A DNA stretch of 64,000 nucleotides from Cinnamomum chago (Eukaryota > Streptophyta > Magnoliopsida > Laurales > Lauraceae), in contig CP142458.1 of the NCBI GenBank assembly GCA_038049695.1, positions 45,165,001-45,229,000 of the forward strand, given 5' to 3'. Numbering within the stretch: position 1 is the stretch's first letter; each line of letters begins with the position of its first letter. The notes beneath the pieces are model-generated. The model saw only the letters and a program-made list of their open reading frames with translations. It made no database searches and had not been told where the DNA came from. The translations under genes and the position numbers were made by a program. Shown here piece after piece: positions 35,611-47,638 of the stretch.

Positions 35611-35847
35611 TGAAGAAGAACAAAGCAAAAGGGGATGGCACTTTCCACAAATTGAAGAAAAGAAAGAAGAGGCGAAACTAGAGATGAAGATTTGAAATCC
35701 AAGATGAAAGAAGAGAAGATAGAAACCGAAGAAGAAGGAGGATACCTTATAGATTGACGCATGACAATAGTGACAGGTGACGATCTCGGTAAGGACATAT
35801 GTCCAAAAATATCTCAAGCCCACCCTATTCCCTCAAAAAATTGAGAG

Positions 35848-35871
35848 GAAAGGGCTGGCTTGGGGGGCAAT
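35848..35871 (+). other. Polypurine tract of element C
   Basis: GGAAAGGGCTGGCTTGGGG then GGCAAT, directly before the 3' LTR start TGTGGGGGGG. The layout is as in A. Confidence 0.8.
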
Positions 35872-36358
35872 TGTGGGGGGGAAATTCAAATTGATATGTG
35901 GGTCAGGTTTGGGTCAAGATCAACCCAACCTGACCCACTAATCCAGCCAAGTCAATGACGCAAGAACTAGAAACCGCCAACAAGCAGTTATTGAGGGATC
36001 AATTCCCAGATTCAAGGCATCGCACAATCTAAAATCCGGCAGTTACAAAATTGATATGATGAGGGGAAAAAACGTGCACAGGTAATGGGAGAGAATACAG
36101 GAAAAGGGGAAGTATTTAAAGAGAAAAAGAATAAGATGAAGGGGTATGCATAACTCTATCAAAAGAGGAAGATTAATCAAAGAACGGTTTTTTGGAGTCT
36201 AACTTGATCGTCGGAGAATCCTCGATTAGACAATTCGATCGGGCTCTCACGGTGAATTTTTATGATTCAGGTAAAAAGATTTTATCAAGTGACAAAGGAA
36301 GGGCAGAATCTCCATCGACAAGCAGAGCTAACCTGCTTGTCCTCAGACGCGAAATACT
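35872..36358 (+). mobile_element. 3' LTR of Tat element C, last ~22 bp missing
   Basis: It matches the 5' LTR 23122-23618 up to CTCAGAC at 36358. The expected end ..CAGTCCTTACA is replaced by the 3' part of an unrelated LTR, so a deletion or recombination junction lies here. Confidence 0.9.
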
Positions 36359-36666
36359 TGGGAGCATTATTTTAGGGTTTTGTATTCAGTTTTATTGGCC
36401 TCTGTTGGCCTTTTATTTTGGGAATGTAATTAATACATCTTTTGTAATTATAACATGAATTATGGGAATGAGATCTCTTGTTACTTGTCTAGCTCTGCTT
36501 GTTTTCTGTTATGTTTTACCAGTCTGATGATGTATTATCTAAGTAATTCTGCTAATAAGACATTAGTGATGCAATACGAAATCCGGTGTGCAGCGGACTT
36601 CGGGTTGTACCACAGACGGTAATTGGATCCCCCCCCCCCCCCCCCCCCCATTTTGGGGTTGTGACA
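36359..36666 (+). mobile_element. 3' end of a chromovirus-type LTR
   Basis: Contains GGCCTCTGTTGGCC, comparable with GGCCTTTGTTGGCCTC at 62667, then a poly-C run (about 36630-36648) and the end CATTTTGGGGTTGTGACA. The rest of that LTR is absent. Confidence 0.6.
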
Positions 36667-37263
36667 GTGGCCTCATCTTAATTTGAGAAATATTCAAATC
36701 TGAATCTTCAGTTTTTTATTTACAACTTGGAGCATATGATAGGCCCACATGGATGTGCTTCACTTGAAAATTCATTGCAAGATCGTGCATTGCTTTGCAG
36801 ATCTTTTTTTCTCTGTTTCCTTTTTCTTTTTCTTCATTCATTCATTCATTCTTCTTTTGCTTCTTTCTCTCAAATTTTCTCTTCGCATGCCCCAATTTAC
36901 TGATATTTCCTACAAATTGAAAGAAACAAATTTATCATTAATCATATGTAAGAAAATATACATGAACCAAGCATGGGACCATAATAAGCCTAATGATATG
37001 CACCAAAATGACCGATTTTCTAAAAATAGTATATGGTGCCAAAAATAACAAGTATGCATTGATGAAGTAAAAAAAAAATTTGGGGTTATGAACGAGATGA
37101 AAAACCCAAATTTCACAAAAGTCATGCAATTCAATGAATTTTGATCAATTTTGACCATATTTCCAAAAAATAACCCCAAATGCATGAAATCATGAAATGA
37201 AGAGCAATTCAATGAAATTAGCCCTAATTAAGTCCACAAATGCAATTGAAATGATGACAAGAT
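36667..37263. other. No recognised feature
   Basis: AT-rich, with a (ATTC)n run near 36835-36851. No coding signal or element border seen. Confidence 0.5.
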
Positions 37264-38460
37264 TGAAAGTCCGTGATCCGAACCCTAGAGGGGGGGTGAA
37301 TAGGGTGAGCTACAACTTAGTGACCAATAATGCCCAATTTTAACTTCTTTAATTCAATTAGCCACTAGTGAGGATTATCAAACTAAATGCGGAAATTAAC
37401 AAAATCAATCATCACAAGACATTCACCATCACACAATGATTTATAGTGGTTCGGCCTCAATGCCTACATCCACTACTGGCTTGTGATCCAACACCCCACC
37501 GGATTTCCACTATTTATGCTTTTCAATAGGCTAAGCAATAACCTTTACAATATGCTTTCCAATGCTAAGCAATAACCTTTAACAATGATGTTTTTCAAAG
37601 CTTAATATCAACCTATTACACTATGCTTTTCTTAGGCTAGGCAATAACTTCTTCAACCAAAAGGTTGGTTTTCTCTCTCTAAGTAGTCTCTAGAATACAC
37701 TTGATGGAGATACAATGTTAACTCAATACAATGCCTCTAAAGTAGGCTGATATGAAAATTAAAACAAACTCACACAACACTCTATGAAATGCAAAGATAA
37801 ATGCTCATGGTGTGTGTGTGTGTGTGTGAAAGACTTCAATCAAGTTAAAAATGATAGCTCAATGAATGTAAGCTTAAAGCTTTTGAAAGTGTAAAACGCA
37901 AAAAATAGATTTGATTGAAGTAAAATGAAAATCACATGTATGAATACTAACTTGTTGATGATATGAAAATTAGAGGCTCACAAGTTGTATGAAACTATTA
38001 ATCATGTGATGCATATGCAATGTTGTTTTCAAAAACAAAGAGCTAAACTAAGGTTCTAATGTGATTGAAAACAACAAGTAAGGTTTCAACCAAGTAAATG
38101 AATCATGCTATAAAAGTAACCAAAGGTTTTGACAAAGCATGATTTATGAAATTTAAAACAAACTTGGTTCAAATCAAGATGAAGAATCCAATACAACTTA
38201 GATCAAAGATTAAAAGTAAGTAATGGATTCAACACATCATAGTTATCATGCTAAAATACATTTTTCAAATATTTAAACAAAGCATGAAACTATATGGTAA
38301 GGAAAACTAAGCTTACATAGATGATTTATTTATGATTCCAAGCTTTAGCTTCCCTTTTTGACCAACTAGCCTCCCTTAGCTCATTCCCCTTTGTTTGGCC
38401 TCAAAACACCTCAAGGAGTATCCCTTGGATCCTCAAATTTGGCTAAGGAATGAACTTCAA

Positions 38461-38469
38461 TTTATAGAA
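38461..38469 (-). promoter_or_regulatory. Possible TATA box in copia LTR
   Basis: The reverse strand reads TTTCTATAAA just downstream of the palindrome island, after GCTAGCCGTTGGAC. The other copia LTR has GCTAGCCGTTGGACTG and a decayed TTTAAAG there. Confidence 0.45.
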
Positions 38470-38490
38470 AATTTTGTCCAACGGCTAGCT

Positions 38491-38705
38491 TCTTGGTCGA
38501 CCGACAATTGGGGTTCGATCGACCGAACTCAACGGTCATATTCCAACGGTCATATATTTCAATAGTTTGCTGACCGAAATACACATGTCGGTTAACCGAA
38601 CCGAAGTTCGGTCGACCGACAGCTGACCGAAATTCCTGGAAAACACATTTCATATTCTGGAATCGGATCTGACAGCTGACCGACAAAGGTTCGGTTGACC
38701 GAACT
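38491..38705. repeat. Palindrome island, core GGTCGACC and CGGTTAACCG, in copia LTR
   Basis: TTGGTCGACCGA near 38493, TTCGATCGACCGAA, CGGTTAACCG (38589-38598), TCGGTCGACCGA (38608-38619), GCTGACCGA units and TTCGGTTGACCGAAC. It sits at the same place in the LTR as the 16241 island, but with different palindromes. Confidence 0.85.
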
Positions 38706-39098
38706 TTCCCTGATTATAAAGATCTGTAAAAATGATTTTTTAAAGGGAAACTTGGTCTTGGAGGTCTAGGCCATTGAAACAAGCCTGGAAACATGTTTTA
38801 AATCATTCTAAGAGTTTTAAAAACATGAAACCTAAAATGCCTAAGTTTATTTGAAACTTTTAAAACCATAGGCAAGCTTGATTCGAAAATCTTCTTTTGA
38901 AAACTAAATGCATCCAAGTTTAAAATCAAAACATGCATAAATCAATATTTCTACAAGTCTAAAAAACAATGCATGTGTAAATCAAGATTTCAATAATTTC
39001 AAAAATAATGCATGTGATGCATATGTGAAAATTCGAATGATGCTAAAATGATAATGCATCCATCAAATTGCAATACACAAAATTCCTAATTTCTAACA

Positions 39099-40241
39099 TT
39101 ACAAAGAATAAAAAGTTTAAATAAAATTTAGTCTAAATTATATTAAGATGGTAAAAATCACAATCAAAACTAAAACCTTTAATAATAAAATAATATAGCT
39201 TTTTATTTTCAAAATGAGAGCGCTTTAATTTGTGTGAAATTAGTTAAGTATTTTACTTCAAACATTCTTTTGGCATTAGAAAACAAAAAACCATAAAGAA
39301 AAGTAAATTGATAAAAACACCACAAAAAACAAAAAGTCCATAGACAATCCAATAATATGAACAATTTAAAATAAATAAATAATTTTATGAAAACCCAATG
39401 CCTAAAAACCAAAATATCAAAGAAAAATCAGAAATCCATGAAAATCTATAACCACGAAAACTAAAAGCTAACCCATCAAAATCAGGAAAAAATAAAACAT
39501 GACTATCATGAAAGGAGAAAAAAAATCATTAAATAGAAAAAACACAAATAAAAAAGGAAATGTATAGGAATAAGAAGCGTGATTTAGAAGAAATAAAAAA
39601 AACCATGTGAAACCAATAAAACAATTGAAACTAAAAAAGAAAAGATAAAAAAACCATCAAAATTGATAATAACTACAATAATATGCGGTTGCTCAATTGG
39701 TTGGCAACCCTAGATGTCATCTAACTATGTAGGGACAGATAAGAATTACTTATGACATTAGATAAGAAAATCTAAATATGCATCGCATAAGATTGAAATC
39801 CTTAAAAGGAAACTCATTTTAGATTGGACTCTTTATTTATATAACTAAATAAAAGATTTCACTTGAATCCCTAAAATCTCTCTTTCAAGTTATAATTAAA
39901 ATTAAAACCGAGCTTCAATTTCTCAATCAATTCAAAATTAGAGCTCAATAGCGAAATCTTACATACAATAGTTAAATAACTAATTACTAATATAAATTTA
40001 AAATCAGGAAATAAAAAAAACATATGCTTTAATATATTTCTAATAAAAAAAGGATTTTACTTTTCAAAATGTTACTGCTTAATTAAGCCAATGTGCTTGA
40101 AAATAGTGAAAATGTACCTTAATTTCTTTTCTTTAAAGGTGTTTTCAAACTAAAAAAACAATCAAATTATAGTAAGCAATATATAAAACTTTTACAGTTA
40201 CATGTAAAGAAGGAATATTATGAAAGGGACTCTCAATAAAT
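39099..40241. other. AT-rich stretch without recognised features
   Basis: Strongly A-rich; no coding signal, LTR border or clear repeat found. Confidence 0.5.
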
Positions 40242-41566
40242 TGTGACGACAAGCCAAATTAACAACGGAATTTTACCAAATAAATGTCCCTAAACATATA
40301 TTAGCCCGATTTAGCTTGAAATACACCAAAATGACAATTATAGTGTTCGTACAAACGACTTGGAGAACTTAACCCCCAAAGCAGCCAAATGACTTCGTCA
40401 TCTACTTTCCCCAAATTTCAATCCCTAAACGAATGAAATCCATTGCTGCAGTCGGCCCTTCTCCCCTCTGCTCAGCTTCTGGCCAACTTCCCCTGCACTC
40501 AGCTATCATCCAGTCCCTTGCACCTAGAGACCACCTGCTGCTTCCAATCCAGCGGCCACCTGCTGTAGTCACCGGCCACTCCACCTATAAGCATCTTGCG
40601 GCCACTGTTGCTTCTCCCTACCATCGGCCAACCTGCACCCTTCAGCCCAGCGGCCAACTTGAACTCTTTCCCCAGCGGCCAACCTGAACACCCCTCCTTC
40701 CCTGCTCGGTGCCAGTCCTCTTTCCCGGCTACCCTGCAGCTCCTCCACCTGAACCTGCACAACTTGAACCAGCCACCTGAAACCAGCTCCCCTGACCCCA
40801 GCCACTGCCTCTTCCACCTGCACAGATCTCAGCCTGCACTGCCTCTGTTCAGCCACCTGTACTGCTCCACCACCTGCGCTACCCAGCCACCTGATTTCAG
40901 CTAAAACCCCACCTGTTTTCAACTGAAACCCCCACCTGATTTCAGCTGAAACTCCACCTCTTTTCAGCTGAAACCCCCACCTGATTTCAGCCTGGATTTC
41001 CAACTTATTTCAGCCTGCAGCTCCACCTGCACTGCCTCCCTCGTGCACTACTCCCACTTGCAACATGTCTAGCCCACCTGCAATTTGTCCAGCCCACTAC
41101 AACAAGTTCAACCCACCTGCAATCTTGACCCAGCTACTGTTTCTCCTTCTTGTTACCATCAGCAATCTGATGTGTACAACTTAGACCAATGGGTCCCACC
41201 CAAAGACCCGACCCTTAGGCCCTATTTTATGACCCTTAAAAATTGAATTTTAAACTAGACCTTTGGCCTAATTTGAACCTGTCTTTAACCTGATTAATCC
41301 TTGGGAAATTCGGAGTTTTCGAACCAAAGATTGGGATATTTTAACTAATGTTTTAAAGAAATTTATAATTGCCCATTGACTTCAAAAATAGGGGCTTTTG
41401 ACTTAAACCCCGAGCAATGCAAAGAGACTGTCTTTTCTTGGAAAAAGAAAGACAAAGACCTAGACTATGATGCACCCAGTCCCTCGACTTGCCTGATGTT
41501 AATTCTAACTCCATACTTAGACCCAATCATGGCTCTTAATCCTACCCCCATTTTGGCGTCATGACA
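40242..41566 (+). mobile_element. LTR, 1325 bp, starts TGTGACGAC and ends CGTCATGACA
   Basis: The start and end fit the TG..CA rule and resemble other chromovirus-type LTRs (ends GTTGTGACA, GTCGTGACA). The 3' part (41229-41490) matches 21427-21670. In place of a palindrome island it has a C-rich island (40440-41160). Flanking 5-mers TAAAT and TGGGA differ, so the target duplication is unconfirmed. Confidence 0.55.
40440..41160. repeat. C-rich degenerate island
   Basis: Repeated phrases CCAGCGGCCAACCTG, CAGCCACCTG, and four close ~27-bp units TTTCAGCTGAAACYCCCACCTG at about 40910-41000. TTTCAGCTGAAA itself is a perfect palindrome. Comparable with 19220-19976. Confidence 0.8.
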
Positions 41567-41752
41567 TGGGATATGGTTGCAGCCAAAACAGTCTTCTGTG
41601 GTAATATTATTGCGAACCTGCCATAGATTTATGCATATTTGGGGGATGGGAGGGTCTTTGAATGTTGCCCACAAGCTGTACTATTATTGCAACTTCCCCC
41701 ACAATAGCCTCCAATAATGTATAAAATTCATGTAAAATATAGACATGTCTCT
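41567..41752. other. Short spacer between LTR and foldback element
   Basis: Contains no recognisable feature. Confidence 0.5.
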
Positions 41753-43262
41753 AAGAAGTAGTGCTTGTTGTCTGGGCCCGTGTAGTTTTCTTGCGGCCCC
41801 ATCTCACTTAATATAGCAGATTGAGTTGTTTGTTTTGGTTTTTTTTAGCCAATCAAAGGAGATTGGTGCACTCATACAACAGACCAAGTTCATTTATGTA
41901 ACAGTCAAGTTATAAGATGGAAGGCCACCATTGTTGTAGTTTTCTTGCTTTGCATGAATATACAGACATATCAATTCGAGCAATATCCATGAGTCTTTTC
42001 CATTGTTTAATGAGCACATTTTAAAATTGAGGCCATCAACTTGTTGGATAACAAATTTGAGACTGAAAACTCTAAAGGACGGTAACGATTTCGTTGTTGG
42101 AATATTTGTAATTTGGTATTCTTGGTAACCTCCGTTAGCTTTTTTCATTATTTATGTATCTCAATATATAGTCAAGGCCAATCTCGTTGCTGGACAGCGA
42201 AAAAAGGAGTATAAGACTTTAATGGATCGTAACGATATCGTTATCAAAAAATTTAGAAATCACTAATCTGGGTGAAATCCGTGAGACTTTTTCATTGTTT
42301 ATGTATCTCAATTTATAGTCAGGGCCAGTCTCGTTGCTGTACAACAAATTGAGAGGAAAAGACTCTAAAGGATCGTAATGATATCGTTATCAAAAAATTT
42401 AAAAATCACTAATCTGGGGGAAATCCGTGAACCTTGGTTGTGAGTACTCAAACCAAACCAATTTCCAGAGGTGCCCATAGTTTGGATTAATTCAATCAAT
42501 ACTTTTTGGTTTGAATGAGAGTTCGAACCAAGCCATTTGTCTAGTTCGAACTATGGGCACCTCTGGAAAATGGCTTGGTTTGAGTACTCTCAACCAAGGT
42601 TCATGGATTTCACCCAGATTAGTGATTCAAAACTTTTTGATAACAATATCGTTACGATCCTTTGGAGCCTTTTCCTCTCAATTTGTTGTACAGCAACGAG
42701 ACTGGCCCTGACTATAAATTGAGATACATAGACAATGCAAAAAGCTCACGAGTTTCACCCAGATTAGTGATTTCTAAATTTTTTGATAACGATATCGTTA
42801 CGATCCATTAAAGTTTTCTATTCCTTTTTTCGCTGTCCAACAACGAGATTGGCCCTGACTATATATTGAGATACATAAACAATGAAAAAAGCTCACGAAT
42901 GTTATAATTCCAACAACAAAATCGTTACCATCCTTTAGAGTTTTCAGTCTCAAATTTATTATACAACAAGTTGATGGCCTTGATTTTAAAGTATGATCTT
43001 TAAACAATGGGAAAGGCTCATGGATGCTGCTTGGATTGATATGTCAGTATATTCACGCAAAGCAAGAAAACTACAACAATTGTGGCCTTCCATCTTATAG
43101 CTTGACTGTTACATAAATGAACTTGGCCTGCTGTACGAGTGCACCAATCTCATTTGATTGGCTAAAAAAAAAAACCAAAACAAACAACTCAATCTGCTAT
43201 ATTAAGTGAGATGGGGCCGCAAGAAAACTTCGCGGACCCAGACAACAAACACTTCTTGTGGA
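41753..43262. mobile_element. Foldback-like element with ~730-bp inverted arms
   Basis: Left arm about 41753-42485, right arm about 42540-43262, loop ~55 bp. Matching landmarks: GTTTTCTTGCGGCCCCATCTC (41785) against GATGGGGCCGCAAGAAAAC (43211); GGAAGGCCACCATTG (41920) against GTGGCCTTCCATC (43082); CCAGAGGTGCCCATAGTT (42466) against AACTATGGGCACCTCTGG (42548). Each arm contains about three subrepeats of ~147 bp with TAACGATATCGTTA. Long inverted repeats with internal subrepeats and almost no loop are typical of foldback transposons. No transposase. The target duplication is unclear. Confidence 0.8.
42024..42435 (+). repeat. Subrepeats (~147 bp) of the left foldback arm
   Basis: GTCAAGGCCAATCTCGTTGCTG at 42171 and GTCAGGGCCAGTCTCGTTGCTG at 42318 are 147 bp apart. 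A more diverged unit starts near 42024. Each has a GATCGTAACGATATCGTTATC block. The right arm carries the inverted set at about 42600-43000. Confidence 0.85.
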
Positions 43263-43268
43263 AGCTGA

Positions 43269-45366
43269 TGTGGCGCTGCGACTCAAAGCCCGTGGCCATC
43301 GAGTTCCGTGTCGCACTCAACTGCTAACATAAAGCCATCAAATCGAGGCTCATAATCAGACTGGAACAAATCAAGAACCATAAAATACTAAGCTGGCAGT
43401 AATAGGACAATTCATTTCCCACATATGTTCAAGTTACAAATTATACAAATATAGTCATGAAAAATCCCAAAAGAAAAAGGCTAATAAAAGCCATCCAAAA
43501 GTAACCAACTAAACAAAATGCTACCCCAAATTACGTTACGAACTCCGGCGCCAAAAGCGACGTCTAGATAACATTGTTGGGCAGCCACTCACGTCCAACT
43601 GACGGCTCAACCGCCTCCTCTGTTCACCGTCTAAAAGGCAACTACTTCGAAATCTGACACCAAACAAAAGAGTATCAGATACGACGATCTGGCAAGCAAA
43701 TAAACAGATAAAGAGTGACAAGTATTTATAAACATTATGAAAAACATTGTAAAACAATTAAAAGTCTAAACATGAATGTTGAAGAAATAATTAAACAATT
43801 TCTAAACCATTAACAATTTTAAAGAGACATAATAAACTAAGTACAAACACTAACAATCCACATATAGCTATATTCTCCTATTACCGAAGTAACAAGAGCA
43901 AACAAAAACCGTGGCCACTACCCATGGGACCGGAACAAACAGAGTCGTTGCCACATAAAGTGGGACGGAATTCAGAACCATTGCCACTACTCGTGGGACC
44001 GAAAAACAGAACCGTTGCCATGGCTGGAGCAGACAGAGTCCAAACTGCAGTTGGCAGATAATTTAAAGATTCCAAGCCGGGTGCTCAGCCCAACAAGGTA
44101 ACCTAAGCTTAGTGGTGCCTTTCAAAAACAAGACCTGAATCGATACAAATCAAATCATAGTAATACATTTCCAGTATCGATAAGAGGAACTACTCCGAAC
44201 AAATACATACTGACAAATCCGAATGAATCTGATGAGTAGCTTTGCCGATGTTTTCGAACATGGCGAGCCACTCAAATTTATTTCAAATCAATTTATACAA
44301 AAACATATACAATTTCTCTCTTTTCAAACAATTTGTACAAAACATTTACAAATTGCAAAACTGGAATGAGATAATTAATGTGTTGGAATGGCCTACTAAG
44401 TCCATATCAACGAACACTCAAGGTTCAAGTGTCGGATTATAAACATAGGTTTGATGCCTCCGAAGTTGTCTAGCAATTGGAAGCTTTGAGTGCAAATTGA
44501 GACTCTAGTAGTGGTCCAGGCATTTCTAAAGAATTTCAATCACAATCTCTCCTTGTTCTTTCTAAATTTTCCATACTCAAATGTGTTTTTCAAAATTCTC
44601 ATTCTTCCTTCCAAGAAAATTTGGATTTAAATGTGCATCCATTAGTGAGAAAAAGGAGTATTCAGCGCATCCAAACAAATGCAAACAAGCCCAAACATTT
44701 AAGAAAAGTAGCATAACAGGCCCAAAAATGAAGTGGGGCAGTGGCTGGGCCCGCCCAATTCCGCACGAACAGACCCTCCCAACAAGTGGGCTCGCTCTAG
44801 CGAGTAGGCTTGCTGGTTGGGACGCCTGAGCTTCTTCCTGCACTGTTTTGACCATCTCCTTCCGCTGTTTTCAAACCAATTTCAACCTCTACAACTGAGT
44901 TATCTCAAGCCTCAATATATCATCCATTCAACTCTAAAAATATCTCATTCCATGCACAAGTTTGATATAGAAATTAAACACTAATTAAAGGAAAACATAG
45001 AAATCCCAATTGGCCTCTCCATGCACAGAATTGTTGCAGAAATTCTGACATTAACTAAGCTGAAAACAGAGATTTAAAGAAGGATTTCCAGCATTCTTAA
45101 AACATTAGTAAACCAGAAATTTTCATATTAATATAAACAAAACCATATAAAAGGGCTGAACATAAATTCATTGCTAGAAAACTTCTGTAAATCAGACTAA
45201 CATGGCTCAAATAATCATTCAAATGAACTAACATTTTCAAATCAACATAATAGAATCATAAAAATATTAAATTTGAAATGCATCCTCACTATCTTAAAAC
45301 AAAACCGAAACTTTAATGAGAGAGGTTCATGTTGCTGTAACAAACAATATGTGAAAACATAGTATT
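43269..45366 (-). mobile_element. Older chromovirus-type LTR fragment, cut by element B
   Basis: On the minus strand it ends at 43269 with CGCAGCGCCACA. It contains CAACAATGTTATCTAGACGTCG, matching GACGATGTCATCTAGACGTCG of the LTR at 58339. A weak inverted motif CTCGCTCTAGCGAG lies at 44791-44804. It is truncated at 45366 by the LTR of element B. More diverged than the solo LTRs. Confidence 0.65.
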
Positions 45367-46048
45367 TGTAAGTGCCTAAAAATTACGGACTTGGTAAATA
45401 GAGGATTGAGCTCTTGGTTTGAAGGTTTTGGGAAGATGAGGGGAGAGGACCGGGCCTCCGATAACCTGAAAGAGGAAGATAAAAGTCAGAGCCCCTGGCT
45501 ATAGGCAGTCGAAGGCACTCCGATGCTCAAGTCAGTGTGAGAACTGAGAGGAATGGAGAAGGAGAAGTGTGTAGGGAGATTGGTCGCGTACCTCATGTGG
45601 TTCTCCTTCATGCAATATATATAGACGTGAGCGTCATCATCGGAATGGACCCAGGGAGAGACGGAAGTCCCATCAGTATGTACTCTTCTCTCCTGAGTGG
45701 GGGTAGGTAAAAAGGGGATGTCACATCAGATCATCATCCCATACCTACGGATGTGACCCTAAGATAAGGCGTGCCTCTTATCTAGGTCCGACGCCCACTC
45801 TGTTAGTCAGTGCGCCATCTCCGATACGGCAGTGCATTTATGGCCGCATTTATGACTGAATGACAGGAGACCGAGATCAGGCTTAAGGCCGAAACCGAGG
45901 CGGGCACCTGTGATCGTGGCCACCTAGACGGTCCCAGGCTCCTCCAAAGTGGCGCTACCTCCGAGCTTGGATAACACCGAGACTGAGGATATTCCGTAAT
46001 CGAGGAGTGGCCCCACATAAGCCTATGATTAGGAAATGCCCCAACACA
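45367..46048 (-). mobile_element. 3' LTR of Tat element B (682 bp)
   Basis: Minus strand: starts TGTGTTGGGGC at 46048, ends GGCACTTACA at 45367. Homologous to 5780-6434, with a TATA box context CGTCTATATATATTG near 45615. It lies at the downstream end of B, next to the polypurine tract. Confidence 0.88.
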
Positions 46049-46066
46049 ATTGCCCCTAGCTCCCGA
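46049..46066 (-). other. Polypurine tract of element B
   Basis: Reverse strand CGGGAGCTAGGGGCAAT lies directly before the LTR start. It matches element A. Confidence 0.75.
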
Positions 46067-46397
46067 TCTCCTCGGTTTCCCCGAGGTCGGGAGCTAAGAT
46101 TTGAACGGATGGGTTGATCTTGTCTTATTGTATCTTGCTGCCGTGCGATCCTCATCATGACGCCTTTTCGTCTGCCCTAGGCAATAAATAGGGTATCATA
46201 ATTGTTTCGTCCAGGTGGGCACGCGGGTGCCGTCCCGTATGCCGGAGGTGATAAATGTCGTACCAGAGGCATGGAGAGAGATGGACCGTCGCCGCCATGT
46301 GGAACCTTTTGTATGGCTGTTCACGGGAGTCGAGGCGACGCGTGGCGAGCCCGGAGCGCTGCTTCCCGTGCGTGGTAATCAAGAGGGGAGTCCCTCT

Positions 46398-46405
46398 TAT
46401 AAAAA
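46398..46405 (+). promoter_or_regulatory. TATA box of the antisense gene (element B)
   Basis: TATAAAAA in CCCTCTTATAAAAAGGGGACG, 313 bp before the ATG at 46718. Equivalent to 5423-5431 of A. Confidence 0.68.
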
Positions 46406-47546
46406 GGGGACGTCCATTTCCCTTTCTTTTCTTACCCCTGCCTTTGCCTGAAGAAGATTTGCTGGAGAGGGCGTTCTGCTACAAATCTGCCAAAGACAGA
46501 CTCAACGAACTCAGAGATTTCTTTCCCTCTCCTTCGCATTCTTTGTTTCTTCGTCCTCTGCAATCCACCACATCTTCCCTGTGAGTTTCATTTTCTAGCT
46601 CTATTTTTTTCTTTTCGCCTCTTTTTCTCTTTGTTTTCAGAGGGTTTTGGCCCCTTAGGTTCCTCCTAGTCTTTGCTCATCTTCCTCTGCTTCTCTGTAC
46701 CCTTAGCCTTTAGGAAAATGGGGATTTACAGTCACTGGCTGGTGGGTCCCGGAGCCCTAGAGGGATTCAGGGCGTCGTATAAGATTCCGGACGACGTGCT
46801 GGTGAAGCCTGACGACCTCGGGGACCTCCCTGGCAGCATCACCTGTTACAAGGACTGGATGCCTTTCCCTTTGTTGTCGGTGTGCGAAGGTGGGGTTAGG
46901 TTTCCTATCCACCCGCTCCTCCGATCCTGCCTTAGCTCATGGCGGATCTGCCCCTCCCAGCTGATACCGAACGGGTTTAAAATCATAATGGGTGTGGCGG
47001 AGCTGAATTGGATATTATACATCAACCTCGGTGTTCATGATATAGAGGATGTCTACAACATCTGTAAGGCCGCGGGGGGCGAGGACTCCTACTATCTCCG
47101 GGTGAAGGCCAAGCGTCGGACCTTGGTGAATGTCGCGACCCCAGACCGGGAAATCCAAATCCGGGATCGGGACTAATTAGTGGAGTAGTGATTGATGATG
47201 ATTATCTACATCCACAATATATAACTTATTTAATTTCCCACAGGTGTCCGCGGTGAGGATATCACAACCTTGCATGAATATTTCTTTTTAGTGCGGAAGC
47301 GTGTAGCAAATCAAATAGTAGACTATCTCTAGTCATGCAAGCATTAACATCAAATACCAAAACTGTATCAGAATGAGCAATGATCTATAGCATGTTTCCC
47401 AAAAGTTGTTAAAGTTAGACAAAATAACATTTAGTTACATTTCCCAGAATTAGAGGCCAACAAAGGCCAATATTACAAAATAATAATCCAAAAGAATGGT
47501 TAATAAATTCTCCCCAAAATGTTACGCCTTTGTAGCAACCCGATGT

Positions 47547-47638
47547 CTACATGACATCGTCAGCTCGCCACTCAACTAGAGGCTGCGGCTCACCTACCGC
47601 CTCCTTCGGCTCCTCCTCAAGGAAACCGGCAACGGGAC
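47547..47638 (-). other. Conserved terminal-exon peptide motif in LTR (copy 2)
   Basis: After a TACTCAG acceptor the minus strand encodes GFLEEEPKEAVGEPQPLVEW, then RADDVM and TAG at 47549-47547. Confidence 0.5.

Larger units (their letters stand above)
37264..39098 (-). mobile_element. Second copia (SIRE-like) LTR, about 1.8 kb, probably solo
   Basis: On the minus strand it ends CGGACTTTCA at 37264 and starts near TGTTAGAAATTAGG at 39098. It matches 15194-16890. No tRNA-Met primer site follows at its inner end (the sequence below 37264 is ATCTTGTCATC on the minus strand), so it is probably a solo LTR. Flanks AAGAT and TTACA do not match, so the outer border may be a few bases off. It contains a (TG)n run near 37812 and the island 38491-38705. 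Confidence 0.8.

Noticed and set aside
40433-41003. Open frames of 84-144 codons on both strands
   Set aside because: Same C-rich low-complexity island; not a protein-coding pattern.
44791-44804. Full palindrome island in the LTR fragment at 43269-45366
   Set aside because: Only one imperfect inverted motif (CTCGCT..AGCGAG with a 2-bp gap) is visible, so it is not listed as an island.
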